Source of the DNA: an uncultured Bacteroidales bacterium
GTDB taxonomy: Bacteria > Bacteroidota > Bacteroidia > Bacteroidales > P3
DNA: 64,000 bases
Direction of reading: 5' to 3'
Assembly: GCA_905233475.1 (NCBI GenBank)
Contig: CAJOEN010000012.1
Location: forward strand, 1-64,000
The translations under genes and the position numbers were made by a program. Below, piece by piece: positions 1 through 9,416 of this stretch; position 1 is the stretch's first letter; every line of letters starts with the position of its first letter. Under the pieces are notes generated by a model. It was not told the origin of the DNA, made no database searches, and saw nothing but the letters and a program-made list of their open reading frames with translations.

Positions 1-1125
1 GCACTCGGTGTGGGTGCCTATGGACACAGTGGGTTTTTGGTTGCACGCGCTTACGTACAGCGACGAGCGTATGGGTTTTGACGGGTCGAGGTAGGATGTA
101 AGCACGCACTTGAAGGTGTTGCACTGGTAGCGGTTGCCAGTGCTGGGGTCGTAGGGGAAATCCTCCACGTACACGTCCAGAATGGAGTCCTGACCGCGTG
201 TGCCCGGTATTGGCTCGAAATTGGAAGCCACGTTGATTTGGTTGCTGCCCAGCTCCCCGTAGCGGCTTCGGTACCACTGGTATCCCGACAAGCCCGAAGG
301 TGCTGTGATGGTGGCCACCTCGTTGGAAGCTCCGGGGGAACAACCGCTGGCAGAAAGAGTCATCGGCTGACAGTCGCCGGCTATGTAGCAGTAGCCGTAG
401 TGTCCTGACGCTTGACAGTCGCCGACAAGCACTTCTATACGTATGGTTTCGTAAAGATAATCGTACAAATTTATTGCGGCCTTAGCCCAAGGTTTGTAAA
501 CGGCATTTCCTGTCCGTGTCCAAACACCAAGAGAACCTCCGGAGACGGGACTCTGAACCACATAAAAAAGAGTGTCGGAAATATTTGAAAAAGCATTGCC
601 GTTTTGTCTTTTAACACGTATAATAAACTCGGGGTTTTGGGCGGCGGAGTGCAAGGCGTTTTCCAAAACTATGGCATAATAAATGAACACAAGAGCGTTT
701 TGAGGGGTAACGGTCATTGTATAGTATAAAGCCTCTGCTTCGGCAGAGGAGCAGGTATTACCTAAACGTATTGAGCTGATATAATCGCTGTTTGGTAAAT
801 TCGGGAGCTGGCCTGAAGTATTTGGGTCGCTTCCGGAACCCATAATCAAAAATCGCCTTTGCTTGGTTTCTGTGGGCCAAGAGCCCGAACATCCTACACT
901 GCTTTCTTCGTTAGCCAAACGAGTGTTAGGAATTATCGCACTTGTAAGGTTGATAAACGTTTGAGTATAGGTACTTACTCCATTCTCACGCGTACCTGTC
1001 TGCCCCGAGTAATTTTGGTACAACGAGAAATTTATGGGGTTCTTCAAACCCTGACACGAATTGCTTTGCGCTTGTACCAATATGGCACAAAACGTCAATA
1101 TTGTGATTGTTAGAAACCTCTTCAT
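1..1125 (-). CDS. Large secreted protein, N-terminal part (runs off left edge)
   Basis: An open frame starts at the ATG at 1125-1123 and continues without a stop to base 1, giving at least 375 residues of a longer protein. It begins with a typical signal peptide (MKRFLTITILTFCAILVQAQ), so the product is exported. The mature part is rich in Gly, Ser, Thr, Asn and Tyr with scattered Cys pairs. Near residues 255-300 it contains stretches such as GLSGYQWYRS, like the Ig/PKD-type repeats of large Bacteroidota surface proteins secreted by the type IX system. The missing C-terminus would show whether a type IX sorting domain is present; gldD and gldE in this window make that plausible. A -7 box lies 126 bases upstream. 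Specific function unknown. Confidence 0.75.
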   Translation of the reverse strand, partial: MKRFLTITILTFCAILVQAQSNSCQGLKNPINFSLYQNYSGQTGTRENGVSTYTQTFINLTSAIIPNTRLANEESSVGCSGSWPTETKQRRFLIMGSGSDPNTSGQLPNLPNSDYISSIRLGNTCSSAEAEALYYTMTVTPQNALVFIYYAIVLENALHSAAQNPEFIIRVKRQNGNAFSNISDTLFYVVQSPVSGGSLGVWTRTGNAVYKPWAKAAINLYDYLYETIRIEVLVGDCQASGHYGYCYIAGDCQPMTLSASGCSPGASNEVATITAPSGLSGYQWYRSRYGELGSNQINVASNFEPIPGTRGQDSILDVYVEDFPYDPSTGNRYQCNTFKCVLTSYLDPSKPIRSSLYVSACNQKPTVSIGTHTEC

Positions 1126-1250
1126 AACGTATTGTGTTTATAAAATAACATATTACACAAACTTCGAATTCGCCTGAATATTATACAAAACTCAAAATAA
1201 CGGCAAAAACGCACTTTGCTTTTTTACGCAACTTCCGAAAAAAAGTTGTG

Positions 1251-1258
1251 CAAATATA
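1251..1258 (-). promoter_or_regulatory. Bacteroidota -7 promoter element
   Basis: On the minus strand the sequence TATATTTG, followed by CAC, matches the Bacteroidota -7 consensus TAnnTTTG. It lies in the AT-rich gap between the divergent left-edge gene and manA, and would give the left-edge gene a leader of about 120 bases. Confidence 0.55.
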
Positions 1259-1338
1259 CGCATAAATATCGAATAAAATACAATATTTTGCAATTTTTAT
1301 AGTTTTTTGTATTTTAAATCATTTCAAATATCCGCAAC

Positions 1339-2373
1339 ATGGAAGATTCGGCACTATATCCGTTGAAATTTTATCCTCTTTTTAAAAATAAAATATGGGG
1401 GGGGAATAAGATAAAAAACGAGCTCGGCATCGACTATTCGCCATTGCCCAACTGCGGGGAGATGTGGATTTTGTCGGGCGTGGAAGGCAATGAATCGATG
1501 GTGGAGAACGGCTTCCTGGCCGAAAACAACCTTAACGAAGTTCTGGAGATATACAACGCCGACCTTGTGGGTGAAGCCAATTACGCACGTTTCGGCAACG
1601 AATTTCCGATTTTGGTTAAGATTATCGACGCCAACGACCGTCTTTCGGTGCAGGTGCACCCCGACGACGAACATGCCCGTCAGCAGGGCCTCGACTGCGG
1701 AAAAACCGAGATGTGGTACGTGATGGACGCCGAAAAGGACTCCATCATCATCGACGGTTTTTCGAAAAAACTTACCAAAGAGACTTATCAGAAAGTGCTT
1801 GACGAGGGTAAGTTGCTCGACAACCTCAACGTTGAACATCCGCAAAAAGGCGACGTGTTTTTCATCCCGGGCGGTCGTGTTCACGCCTTGGGCAAAGGCT
1901 TGCTAATAGCAGAGATACAGCAGACTTCGGACACCACCTATCGTATCTACGACTGGGAGCGCACCGACGAAAACGGCAACGGCCGCGAGCTGCACACCGC
2001 ACAAGCCCTCGAAGTGTTGGACTTCTCCCCCGTGAAAAACGCAAAAACGCCTTACTCGTACACAAAAAACGCCACCGCACCCATAGTGAAAAGTCCTTAT
2101 TTCACTACAAGTTTGTTGGTTTTCGACAAACCCATAAAAAAGGACTTCGGTAGCCTCGACTCCTTTGTGGCCTACTGCTGTATTGAGGGAATCTGTGCCA
2201 TACGCGCCCTTAACAAAATTGTGCCAATGCGAGCAGGAGAGTGCATACTTGTCCCGGCAATAGCCGACATTGTTGAGATTTTTCCCGAAAAGGAAGCCAA
2301 AATACTCGAAATATTCATCGATAATTCAAAATTCGGAACTCAGAATTCGGAACCTGATTTAGTTTATAATTGA
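1339..2373 (+). CDS. manA: Mannose-6-phosphate isomerase, class I
   Basis: 344 residues, the short form of type I phosphomannose isomerase, which interconverts mannose-6-phosphate and fructose-6-phosphate in the cytosol and feeds GDP-mannose supply. The cupin metal site is visible: QVHPDDEHA near residue 107 (Gln and His ligands), EMWYVMDA with its Glu, and a later His in PGGRVHALGKG. The N-terminal Y/FYPLFKNKIWGG is the family signature. The start ATG at 1339 is the first in the frame. It precedes two lipoprotein genes and three glycosyltransferases in the same direction, so it may support surface glycan synthesis. Confidence 0.93.
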   Translation: MEDSALYPLKFYPLFKNKIWGGNKIKNELGIDYSPLPNCGEMWILSGVEGNESMVENGFLAENNLNEVLEIYNADLVGEANYARFGNEFPILVKIIDANDRLSVQVHPDDEHARQQGLDCGKTEMWYVMDAEKDSIIIDGFSKKLTKETYQKVLDEGKLLDNLNVEHPQKGDVFFIPGGRVHALGKGLLIAEIQQTSDTTYRIYDWERTDENGNGRELHTAQALEVLDFSPVKNAKTPYSYTKNATAPIVKSPYFTTSLLVFDKPIKKDFGSLDSFVAYCCIEGICAIRALNKIVPMRAGECILVPAIADIVEIFPEKEAKILEIFIDNSKFGTQNSEPDLVYN

Positions 2374-2401
2374 TAGTTAAGGATTTAAGAGACTGTTTTT
2401 T

Positions 2402-4096
2402 ATGTGGAATAGACTGATTTATATGTTGTTGATGGCCTCGGTGTTGGTAGGCTGCAAGAATTCGGCAAAAGTGAGTGAGCCAAAAGGCAAATACGTGCGC
2501 AACCCCATCACGGAGGTACGTATGAGCGACCTGCAGGCCGATGCCAAAGCCATAGACGCAAAAATGCAGGTGGAGACGGGAAACTACGGAAAAGCCATAA
2601 GCATATACAAAGAACTTTTAGACCAATATCCCGACTACGCTGTGGCATACTACGAACTTGGCAGTCTGTACTACTCCTTGGGCGAGGTGGGCAAAGCCAT
2701 AGAATATTCGAAAAAAGCCGACCAGCTGTCGCCCGATAACATTTGGTATAAATTGCAACTTGCCGAGCTTTACAACATTACCCATCAGACCTCTGAACTG
2801 ATAAAGGTTCGTTCGGAGATGGTGGAACTGGAGAAAACCAAACCGGAGTTTTACTACGAGCTTGCCAACGCCTACACTGCCGCAGGACGCTACAAGGACG
2901 CCATTGCGGTGTTCAACCGGGTGGAGAAAATAATCGGCTTTACCGAGCCTGTGTCCATGCAGAAACAAAAGCTGTGGTATGCCGTTGGCGATTCCACCAA
3001 AGCAATGAAAGAGATTGAGGCTTTGGCCAAAGCCAATCCTGACGAGCAGAAATACAACGCCATTCTTGCCAATATGAACATGGAGCGTCGCAACTACCCC
3101 GAAGCGCTGAAATACTACACCCGCATTGCCGAAAACAATCCCGACGACGAATACATACATGTTTCGCTGGCCGAATACTACAAAAAAGTGGGAAATTCCG
3201 AAAAGGCCTACGACGAGCTGAAAAAGGCTTTCCAAAATCCCAAGCTCGACATACGTTCGAAACGTCAGATACTCGGCACGTTTTACAATAGCGAGGAATT
3301 TTACACCACGCAGTCGAAATATGCTTTCGATTTGGCGGAGACTTTGATAAAGCAAGACCCCGATTCGGCCTCGTACTCAGTTTTTTACGGTGATATACTA
3401 ATGCGTCAGGGCAAATACTACCGTGCTGCCAACTACCTTCGCACATACCTTGAACAAGACAGTAGCGATGTAGAAATATGGACAGCCCTTATCCATTGCG
3501 ACTATGAGTTGAAAAACGACAGCCTTGTAATGGACGACTCTCGTCGCGCCAGCGATATTTTCCCCACCAACCCCATTTTTTACTATATGCAAGGCATCAG
3601 TCTGCACCGCTTGAAACGCACCGACGAAGCCATCGCTGTTCTTGAAAAAGGCTCAAAGAACGGTTTCGCCAACGTGTATCTCGAGGCCGACTTCTACCAG
3701 ATACTTGCCGAACTGCACCACCAGCAGGGTAACAACGAGGTGAGCGACGCCTACTACGAAAAGGTGCTCAAAATTATGCCCGACGACATAAGTGTGATGA
3801 ACAACTACGCTTACTCCTTGGCGGGACGCGGAATGAATCTCGACAAAGCACACAAGATGTCGAGGACAACAATCGAAAAAGAACCGAAAAACGCTTATTA
3901 CTTAGATACTTACGCTTGGGTGCTCTACAAAATGGGCAACTACAAAGAGGCCGAGCGGTACATACTTTTGGCAATAAAATATTCCGAAAAGGAAGACCAA
4001 AGCACAAACTACGAACATTACGTGGAAATTCTTAAAGCTCAGGGCAAAACGTCCGAAGCTGAAACAATAATCAAGAAATATCTTGACAGAAAATAG
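2402..4096 (+). CDS. TPR-repeat lipoprotein
   Basis: 564 residues. A lipoprotein signal ends at LVGC (Cys18), so the mature protein should be lipid-anchored in the envelope. The rest is tetratricopeptide repeats: recurrent units such as AVAYYELGSLYYSLGEVGKA around residue 80, and further ones near residues 125-170, 210-260, 330-360, 400-450 and 470-540. Such proteins are scaffolds. The next gene starts 12 bases downstream and encodes a DUF4292 lipoprotein. A TPR protein beside DUF4292 is a recurrent arrangement in Bacteroidota, which suggests a joint envelope role. Substrate or partner cannot be told from sequence. Confidence 0.85.
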   Translation: MWNRLIYMLLMASVLVGCKNSAKVSEPKGKYVRNPITEVRMSDLQADAKAIDAKMQVETGNYGKAISIYKELLDQYPDYAVAYYELGSLYYSLGEVGKAIEYSKKADQLSPDNIWYKLQLAELYNITHQTSELIKVRSEMVELEKTKPEFYYELANAYTAAGRYKDAIAVFNRVEKIIGFTEPVSMQKQKLWYAVGDSTKAMKEIEALAKANPDEQKYNAILANMNMERRNYPEALKYYTRIAENNPDDEYIHVSLAEYYKKVGNSEKAYDELKKAFQNPKLDIRSKRQILGTFYNSEEFYTTQSKYAFDLAETLIKQDPDSASYSVFYGDILMRQGKYYRAANYLRTYLEQDSSDVEIWTALIHCDYELKNDSLVMDDSRRASDIFPTNPIFYYMQGISLHRLKRTDEAIAVLEKGSKNGFANVYLEADFYQILAELHHQQGNNEVSDAYYEKVLKIMPDDISVMNNYAYSLAGRGMNLDKAHKMSRTTIEKEPKNAYYLDTYAWVLYKMGNYKEAERYILLAIKYSEKEDQSTNYEHYVEILKAQGKTSEAETIIKKYLDRK

Positions 4097-4108
4097 CTTT
4101 ATAACGAC

Positions 4109-4903
4109 ATGAAAAACAGACAATTATACATATTGCCCTTGGCTGTGGCTGTAGCGCTGATTTTTGCAACGGCCTGCAAGTCTACCAAACCATCCGCAAC
4201 ACCATCAACAAAAGTGAGGCCTTCTGTTGCGGATAACTCTATGGCAAACAACAAGATAGATGATTTGGATTTTGAAACCCTGTCAATGAATTTCAGTACC
4301 GAAATTATGGACGTAAGTGTATCGGGGCAGATACGCATGCTGAAAGATCGAATAATTTGGGTAAGTATCAGCAAACTAATAGAATTGGGACGTGTTAAGA
4401 TGACGCCCGATTCGGTTTACGCTTATGTAAAAGTGAAAAATCAGGCTTTCCAAGGCACTTACGAGCAGTTTCAGAAAAAATTCGGCATAGCCATCAATTT
4501 CGACATAGCACAGGCCATCATAATAGGCAACGACATAAGCACTTATACCGAAGGAACCCCGACCTACAAAGTTACGGGCAATACCACTACCATTGCTTTC
4601 GACCAGCGTCGAAATCCCAAACAGCCACTTGTGGTAAAACACAGCATGGTTGTGGACCATAGTACACTTAAAATAGTGCGACACAATATGATAACTTCCA
4701 ATCCCGACCAAAGACTGAATGTGGATTACTCACGTTTCGAGAGCTTTGGCAAGGCAACCCTCCCGCAGATAGTGGACATCAGTATTTCGGGCACCAATTC
4801 GGGTAATGTAAGTGCCCGACTGGAGTTCTCCAAAGTCCAACTGAACCAGAAACTTACATATCCAATAAGCATCTCCAGTCGAGCAAAAACCATAAGCCTT
4901 TGA
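4109..4903 (+). CDS. DUF4292 lipoprotein
   Basis: 264 residues with a lipoprotein signal (ATAC, Cys at about residue 22). The mature part resembles DUF4292: a predicted beta-rich domain opening with DDLDFETLSMNFS, then RIIWVSISKLIELGRVKMTPDSVY, a hallmark of the family. It ends with a run of beta strands that fits a LolA/LolB-like half-barrel, an inference from the pattern. The family has no established activity; an envelope lipid or lipoprotein handling role is a guess. It follows the TPR lipoprotein by 12 bases and precedes the glycosyltransferase by 13, so all are probably co-transcribed. Confidence 0.85.
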   Translation: MKNRQLYILPLAVAVALIFATACKSTKPSATPSTKVRPSVADNSMANNKIDDLDFETLSMNFSTEIMDVSVSGQIRMLKDRIIWVSISKLIELGRVKMTPDSVYAYVKVKNQAFQGTYEQFQKKFGIAINFDIAQAIIIGNDISTYTEGTPTYKVTGNTTTIAFDQRRNPKQPLVVKHSMVVDHSTLKIVRHNMITSNPDQRLNVDYSRFESFGKATLPQIVDISISGTNSGNVSARLEFSKVQLNQKLTYPISISSRAKTISL

Positions 4904-4916
4904 TTTATAGAAAAAT

Positions 4917-5684
4917 ATGAAAATTTCCGTAGTAATAATAACCAAAAATGAGGAACGCAATATCGTGCGTTGCCTTGAGTCGCTGCAAGGCGTTGCAGAT
5001 GAGATTGTTGTGGTGGACAGCGGCTCCACCGACCGCACCGAGGAACTATGCCGCGGCTTTGAGTTGCGTTTCGAAAATCATGAGTGGGAAGGCTATTCCG
5101 AACAAAAGAACTATGCAAACAGCCTTGCCTCGAACGACTGGATACTTTCCATCGACGCCGACGAGGTTCTTTCGGAAGAGTTGAGACAGTCGCTGCATAA
5201 GCTGAAGCAGACGCAAGTTCCCGACAATCAGGTGTTTGCCGTAAACCGCCTTACCAACTACTGCGGAAATTGGATACATCACTGCGGCTGGTACCCCGAC
5301 CGCAAAATCCGTCTGTTCAACCGAACAAAGAAACAGTGGACGGGCACAATACACGAAATACTTGCCGACACAGCTGAACCTACTGTTACACAGGTGCTTC
5401 CCGGTGATTTGCACCATTATTCCTATCACACAGTGGAAGACCATATCCGCCAAGCCGACAAATTCACCACCCTCACCGCGCAAGAGGCTTTCAATAAAGG
5501 CAAAAAGGCAGGTATCGCCGCCATTATTTTCCGTCCATGCTGGAAATTCTGTCGCGACTACATTTTCAAAGGCGGTTTCCTCGACGGCTATGCCGGCTAC
5601 CAAGTGTGCAAAATCTCTGCTTTTGCCACCTTTTTGAAATACAGCAAATTACGAATGTTACACAAGAACAAAAATAGCAAATGA
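4917..5684 (+). CDS. Glycosyltransferase family 2 (WaaE/KdtX-like)
   Basis: 255 residues. The GT-A fold N-terminus MKISVVIITKNEERNIVRCL, the acidic patch VVVDSGSTDRT (residues 33-43) and the DXD-like motif SIDADEVL (about 77-84) are those of family 2 enzymes. The central NRLTNYCGNWIHHCGWYPDRKIRLF block is characteristic of the WaaE-like branch that adds glucose to the LPS inner core. The C-terminus has a short hydrophobic/basic amphipathic stretch that may rest on the membrane. Its last four bases (ATGA) overlap the next glycosyltransferase, indicating translational coupling. Sugar donor and acceptor are inferred, not shown. Confidence 0.88.
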   Translation: MKISVVIITKNEERNIVRCLESLQGVADEIVVVDSGSTDRTEELCRGFELRFENHEWEGYSEQKNYANSLASNDWILSIDADEVLSEELRQSLHKLKQTQVPDNQVFAVNRLTNYCGNWIHHCGWYPDRKIRLFNRTKKQWTGTIHEILADTAEPTVTQVLPGDLHHYSYHTVEDHIRQADKFTTLTAQEAFNKGKKAGIAAIIFRPCWKFCRDYIFKGGFLDGYAGYQVCKISAFATFLKYSKLRMLHKNKNSK

Positions 5685-7210
5685 ACTTTGAAAAATTAAA
5701 ACAGTCATACCTTGCCAATCCGCTGAGATACATTATATTGGCTGCGTTGATACTGCGGCTGGTGTCGGCATTTTTTGCCAAAGGCTACGGCATGCACGAC
5801 GACCATTTTTTGGTGATAGAATCGTCGTACTCGTGGGTGAAAGGCTACGACTACAACAACTGGCTTCCCAAGGACGACGGCAGCGCCCCTACACCTTCGG
5901 GACACTCGTTTTTCTATCCCGCCCTGCACTACCTCGCTTTTTCGGCAATGGATAAGATGGGGATAGCCTCGCTTGATGCCAAAATGTATATAATCAGGAT
6001 ATTACACGCACTTTTCTCGTTGCTTACCGTGTTTTTTGTGTACAAAATTACTTTTGGCGCGAGCGGAAGTCGGAAAGTGGCGTCGTGGGCCGGGTGGACC
6101 ACCGCAATTTTGTGGTGTCTGCCGTGGCTTTCGGTGCGCAATTTGGTGGAAGTGTTCTGCATACCATTTCTGCTCGGCTCCACATGGTTTTATGTACGAA
6201 AAAACGACAAGCCTTCCGTTGCCGACGTGATAATATCGGGATTGCTGATGGGATGCGCCTTTTCGGTGCGTTTCCAAGTGATATTTTTCATCGGCGGTTT
6301 TGGCTTGGCGATGCTAATCTACAAGCGTTGGCGCGATGCCGTGCTCTGGACAGTGGCGGTAATTGCTGCCGTGTGCGTTACACAAATCACCGACCTGATA
6401 GTATGGGGCGAGCCTTTTGTGGAGCTGCGCGAGTACGTCAATTACAATTTCACCCACTCCGGCGACTACCTTTCGGGCTCGTTTTTCAAGTATTTCGGCG
6501 TGTTGCTGGGTCTGATAGTTCCGCCGCTGAGCATGCTGCTCCTGTTCGGCTTTTTCTACGGATTCCGCCGACTGGTACTGTTCCTGCCGGCATTCTGTTT
6601 CCTGCTGTTCCATAGCATTTTCCCCAACAAGCAGGAGCGTTTTATCTTTCCCATTATCGCTTCCGTTATAATACTGGGTTTTGTGGGATGCTACGATTTC
6701 TACAAAAAATACAAGGAGAAAAAAGGTGGCACTTGGCTGAAAACCTTCAAAGTTTGCGCAATTATTTCTTTGGTAATCAATGTTATACTGCTCGTTCCCG
6801 TAACAGTGCACTATTCCAAGCGGGCAAGGGTAGAATCGATGGTGTATCTATCTAAATTCGAGGATGTTAAATCGGTGATGATAGAAAATACCAACGGCGA
6901 CAGCTACAAGATGTTGCCCAAGACCTATTCGGGATACAATTTCAACGAAGTGCCGCTTACAGCCGAAAACAAGGAAGCTTTCTACGCTTCGGCGGAGAAC
7001 GGCGCCCCCGACGTGGATTTCATACTTTTCGACGGAACCCAAAACCTCGACAAACGTGTCGAAGAGGTAAAAACCATCTATCCCGAAATAACTTACGAAA
7101 CCAACATCACTCCGAGTTTCATCGACAAACTTTTGCACCGCATGAATCCGCGACACATTGTAAACGAGGAAGTTGTGATATATCGTAACCCCAAAACACA
7201 AAACAAATGA
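5681..7210 (+). CDS. Membrane glycosyltransferase, GT22/Alg9-like
   Basis: 509 residues with about ten hydrophobic segments between residues 15 and 380, then a soluble C-terminal domain of about 120 residues. The GT-C fold is supported by the acidic first loop (YGMHDDHFLV, residues 37-46) and by NKQERFIFPI near residue 325, which matches the HKEXRF signature of GT22 (Alg9/PIG-B mannosyltransferases) with Asn for His. Such enzymes use polyprenyl-phosphate sugars and act on the periplasmic face. It overlaps by 4 bases both the GT2 gene upstream and the GT9 gene downstream, so the three probably build one lipid-linked or LPS-type glycan. Confidence 0.78.
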   Translation: MNFEKLKQSYLANPLRYIILAALILRLVSAFFAKGYGMHDDHFLVIESSYSWVKGYDYNNWLPKDDGSAPTPSGHSFFYPALHYLAFSAMDKMGIASLDAKMYIIRILHALFSLLTVFFVYKITFGASGSRKVASWAGWTTAILWCLPWLSVRNLVEVFCIPFLLGSTWFYVRKNDKPSVADVIISGLLMGCAFSVRFQVIFFIGGFGLAMLIYKRWRDAVLWTVAVIAAVCVTQITDLIVWGEPFVELREYVNYNFTHSGDYLSGSFFKYFGVLLGLIVPPLSMLLLFGFFYGFRRLVLFLPAFCFLLFHSIFPNKQERFIFPIIASVIILGFVGCYDFYKKYKEKKGGTWLKTFKVCAIISLVINVILLVPVTVHYSKRARVESMVYLSKFEDVKSVMIENTNGDSYKMLPKTYSGYNFNEVPLTAENKEAFYASAENGAPDVDFILFDGTQNLDKRVEEVKTIYPEITYETNITPSFIDKLLHRMNPRHIVNEEVVIYRNPKTQNK

Positions 7211-8214
7211 CGATAGGGAAAAACATACTTATCAGCCGTACCGACAGCATAGGGGATGTGGTGCTTACCCTCCCGATGGCGGGACTTTTGAAACGGAATT
7301 ACCCCGACAGCCGTGTGTTTTTCCTCGGCGCCGAATACACCCACGCCGTGGTGGACTGCTGTAAGGACGTGGACGAGTTTGTAAGCTGGACTGATTTGAA
7401 AACCAAATCTTTACAGGAACAGATTGCTTTTGTCAAGGATTTGAATATCGACACAGTGTTGCACGTTTTTCCAAATCGTGAGGTGGCGGCCTTGGCCAAG
7501 AAAGCTGGCATAGCCAATCGTGTAGGCACCTCGCACCGCATTTTCCATTGGACCACCTGCAACAGGCTTGTTAATTTTTCACGCAAGAAATCGCCTTTGC
7601 ACGAGAGTCAGCTCAACTGTATGTTGCTGCAGCACTTTGTGGAGAATATGCCTCCCGCCTTGGGTGATATGGCCGATTATCTGCATTTCCAAGCCTCCGA
7701 ACTCTCTCCCGAATTTGCCGAGCTCATCGACACAAAACGTTTCAATCTGATACTCCACCCAAAATCCAAGGGCAGTGCCCGCGAGTGGGGAGTGGAAAAT
7801 TTTGCAAGGCTGATAGAACTCCTTCCCGAAGAGCGTTTCCAGATTTTCATAAGCGGCACCCAAGCCGAGGGCGACCTTGTAAGGGACTCGCTTATAAATC
7901 CTTACGCCAACCGCATAACCGACCTGACCGGCAAGATGCCTTTGTCGCAGTTCATTGCCTTTATTGCCCGTTGCGATGCGCTGATAGCCGCCAGCACAGG
8001 GCCTTTGCACATAGCCTCGGCAAGCGGAGTGCAGGCCATAGGCATCTATCCCCCGATGCGTCCCATACACCCGGGACGCTGGATGCCGATAGGAAAAAAA
8101 GTGAAGGTTTTCGTTGCCGACAAGGAATGTTCGCTTTGTCGCAATACACCCGACCGCTGCCAGTGCATGCAGTCCATTACGCCGGAAGAAGTAAAGGAGT
8201 TTTTTGAGGAATAA
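7207..8214 (+). CDS. Glycosyltransferase family 9 (heptosyltransferase-like)
   Basis: 335 residues. The N-terminal ILISRTDSIGDVVLTLPMAGLLK and the C-terminal half-site (LHPKSKGSAREWGVENFARL; then AASTGPLHIASASG near residues 258-271) are the GT-B nucleotide-sugar motifs of ADP-heptose:LPS heptosyltransferases. A Cys-rich tail (CSLCRNTPDRCQC) is typical of this branch. It overlaps the GT22 gene by four bases and is the last gene of the glycosylation operon; its stop codon lies inside a terminator hairpin. Expected to act in the cytosol on LPS core. The exact sugar is not determinable here. Confidence 0.87.
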   Translation: MTIGKNILISRTDSIGDVVLTLPMAGLLKRNYPDSRVFFLGAEYTHAVVDCCKDVDEFVSWTDLKTKSLQEQIAFVKDLNIDTVLHVFPNREVAALAKKAGIANRVGTSHRIFHWTTCNRLVNFSRKKSPLHESQLNCMLLQHFVENMPPALGDMADYLHFQASELSPEFAELIDTKRFNLILHPKSKGSAREWGVENFARLIELLPEERFQIFISGTQAEGDLVRDSLINPYANRITDLTGKMPLSQFIAFIARCDALIAASTGPLHIASASGVQAIGIYPPMRPIHPGRWMPIGKKVKVFVADKECSLCRNTPDRCQCMQSITPEEVKEFFEE

Positions 8215-8229
8215 TTTTAATTATTCCTC
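8206..8229 (+). terminator. Hairpin terminator containing the GT9 stop codon
   Basis: GAGGAATAA and TTATTCCTC form a perfect nine-pair stem around a TTTTAA loop. The stop TAA of the GT9 gene is the last triplet of the left arm. T-rich and A-rich runs on the two sides would allow termination in either direction. Confidence 0.6.
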
Positions 8230-8251
8230 AAAAAAAAACGATTTTTTTTCG

Positions 8252-8259
8252 TATTTTTG
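8252..8259 (+). promoter_or_regulatory. -7 promoter element for the lptG-GH3-sufE-sufT run
   Basis: TATTTTTG matches the Bacteroidota -7 consensus and sits 63 bases before the LptF/G start, directly after the terminator hairpin, marking a new transcription unit. Confidence 0.5.
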
Positions 8260-8322
8260 TAAGTTGTTATATTACATTGTTTTAACACATAAAAAGCGGT
8301 GTAACAACACTATACAAAAACA

Positions 8323-9408
8323 ATGAACAAACTGAAGATAATAGATAAATATGTTCTGCGCAAGTTTATCGCCACATTCTGCCTCGCGATAAGCCTGATT
8401 ATTGTCATCATCATTGTTTTCGACGTGTCAGAAAAGTTGGACGACTTTCTTGAGAACCATGCGCCGTTACATCTCATTGTTTTTCAATATTATCTGAACT
8501 TCATACCAAGTTTTATAAATCTTTTCAGCCCATTGTTCGTGTTCATTTCGGTGGTTTATTTCACTTCCAAAATGGCGGGCAATACCGAAATTATAGCTAT
8601 ACTTGGTAACGGCATAAGTTTCAAGCACTTCCTGCGTCCATACCTTATAGGTTCGGCAGGCATAGCCTTTGTGATACTAATCCTCGGCAACTTTATAATA
8701 CCAATCAACAACACCTATGTAACCGACTTTGAACGGAAATACATCAAAAACGCTTACAACAACCGCTACACCAACATACACATACAGTACCGCACAGGCC
8801 ATCAGGTGTACGCCGAAAGTTTCGACAACCACAACAACCTTGCAGTGCGCTATACCGAAGAGTTTTTCAAAGGCAAGGAGATGATTAAAAAAATTACCGC
8901 CGACCAAATTTCTTACGACTCCGTTCAGGACAAATGGCGTGCTTTCAACTACACCTGCCGCACCATGTCGGGACTAAAGGAGTCGCTACACCGCACCGTG
9001 GACACCATGATAAGCCTGCCCATCAAACCCAACGAGTTCAATATCAACTACGAAAAAGTTGAGACCATGAACTTTTTCGAACTGCGTGATTTTATAAAAC
9101 AGGAAGAACTCCGAGGCTCACATCTTGTGGTGGGCTACCGTATAGAATACTACCAACGTATGTTCAACCCGTTGGCAATCATTATAATGACATTTATAGG
9201 CATTGCCGTTTCGTCGCGCAAACAACGCGGTGGCATGGGTCTGCACCTCGCCATAGGCATAGCAATAGCCTTTTTCTTTGTTATATTCATGAAAATCACC
9301 ACGGTATTCGCCACAAACAGTAGCCTTGGTCCGATTATGGCAGTGCTTTTGCCAATAATAGTCTTCGGCATAGCAGCCTTAATTCTGATAAAAAAATCGC
9401 CCAAATAA
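8323..9408 (+). CDS. LptF/LptG family LPS export permease
   Basis: 361 residues of the YjgP/YjgQ family. Three N-terminal membrane segments (about residues 17-38, 60-80, 100-125), a periplasmic jellyroll-type domain (about 130-265) and three C-terminal segments (about 280-300, 305-325, 335-355) give the usual layout. The N-terminal KLKIIDKYVLRKFIATFCL is the family signature. LptF and LptG are the inner-membrane half of the ABC transporter that moves LPS to the outer membrane. Which of the two it is cannot be settled. It starts a run of four tightly spaced genes. Confidence 0.9.
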   Translation: MNKLKIIDKYVLRKFIATFCLAISLIIVIIIVFDVSEKLDDFLENHAPLHLIVFQYYLNFIPSFINLFSPLFVFISVVYFTSKMAGNTEIIAILGNGISFKHFLRPYLIGSAGIAFVILILGNFIIPINNTYVTDFERKYIKNAYNNRYTNIHIQYRTGHQVYAESFDNHNNLAVRYTEEFFKGKEMIKKITADQISYDSVQDKWRAFNYTCRTMSGLKESLHRTVDTMISLPIKPNEFNINYEKVETMNFFELRDFIKQEELRGSHLVVGYRIEYYQRMFNPLAIIIMTFIGIAVSSRKQRGGMGLHLAIGIAIAFFFVIFMKITTVFATNSSLGPIMAVLLPIIVFGIAALILIKKSPK

Positions 9409-9416
9409 TTTCCGTT

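Noticed and set aside
859-1113. 84-codon plus-strand frame
   Set aside because: Lies opposite the signal-peptide end of the left-edge secreted protein; no motif.
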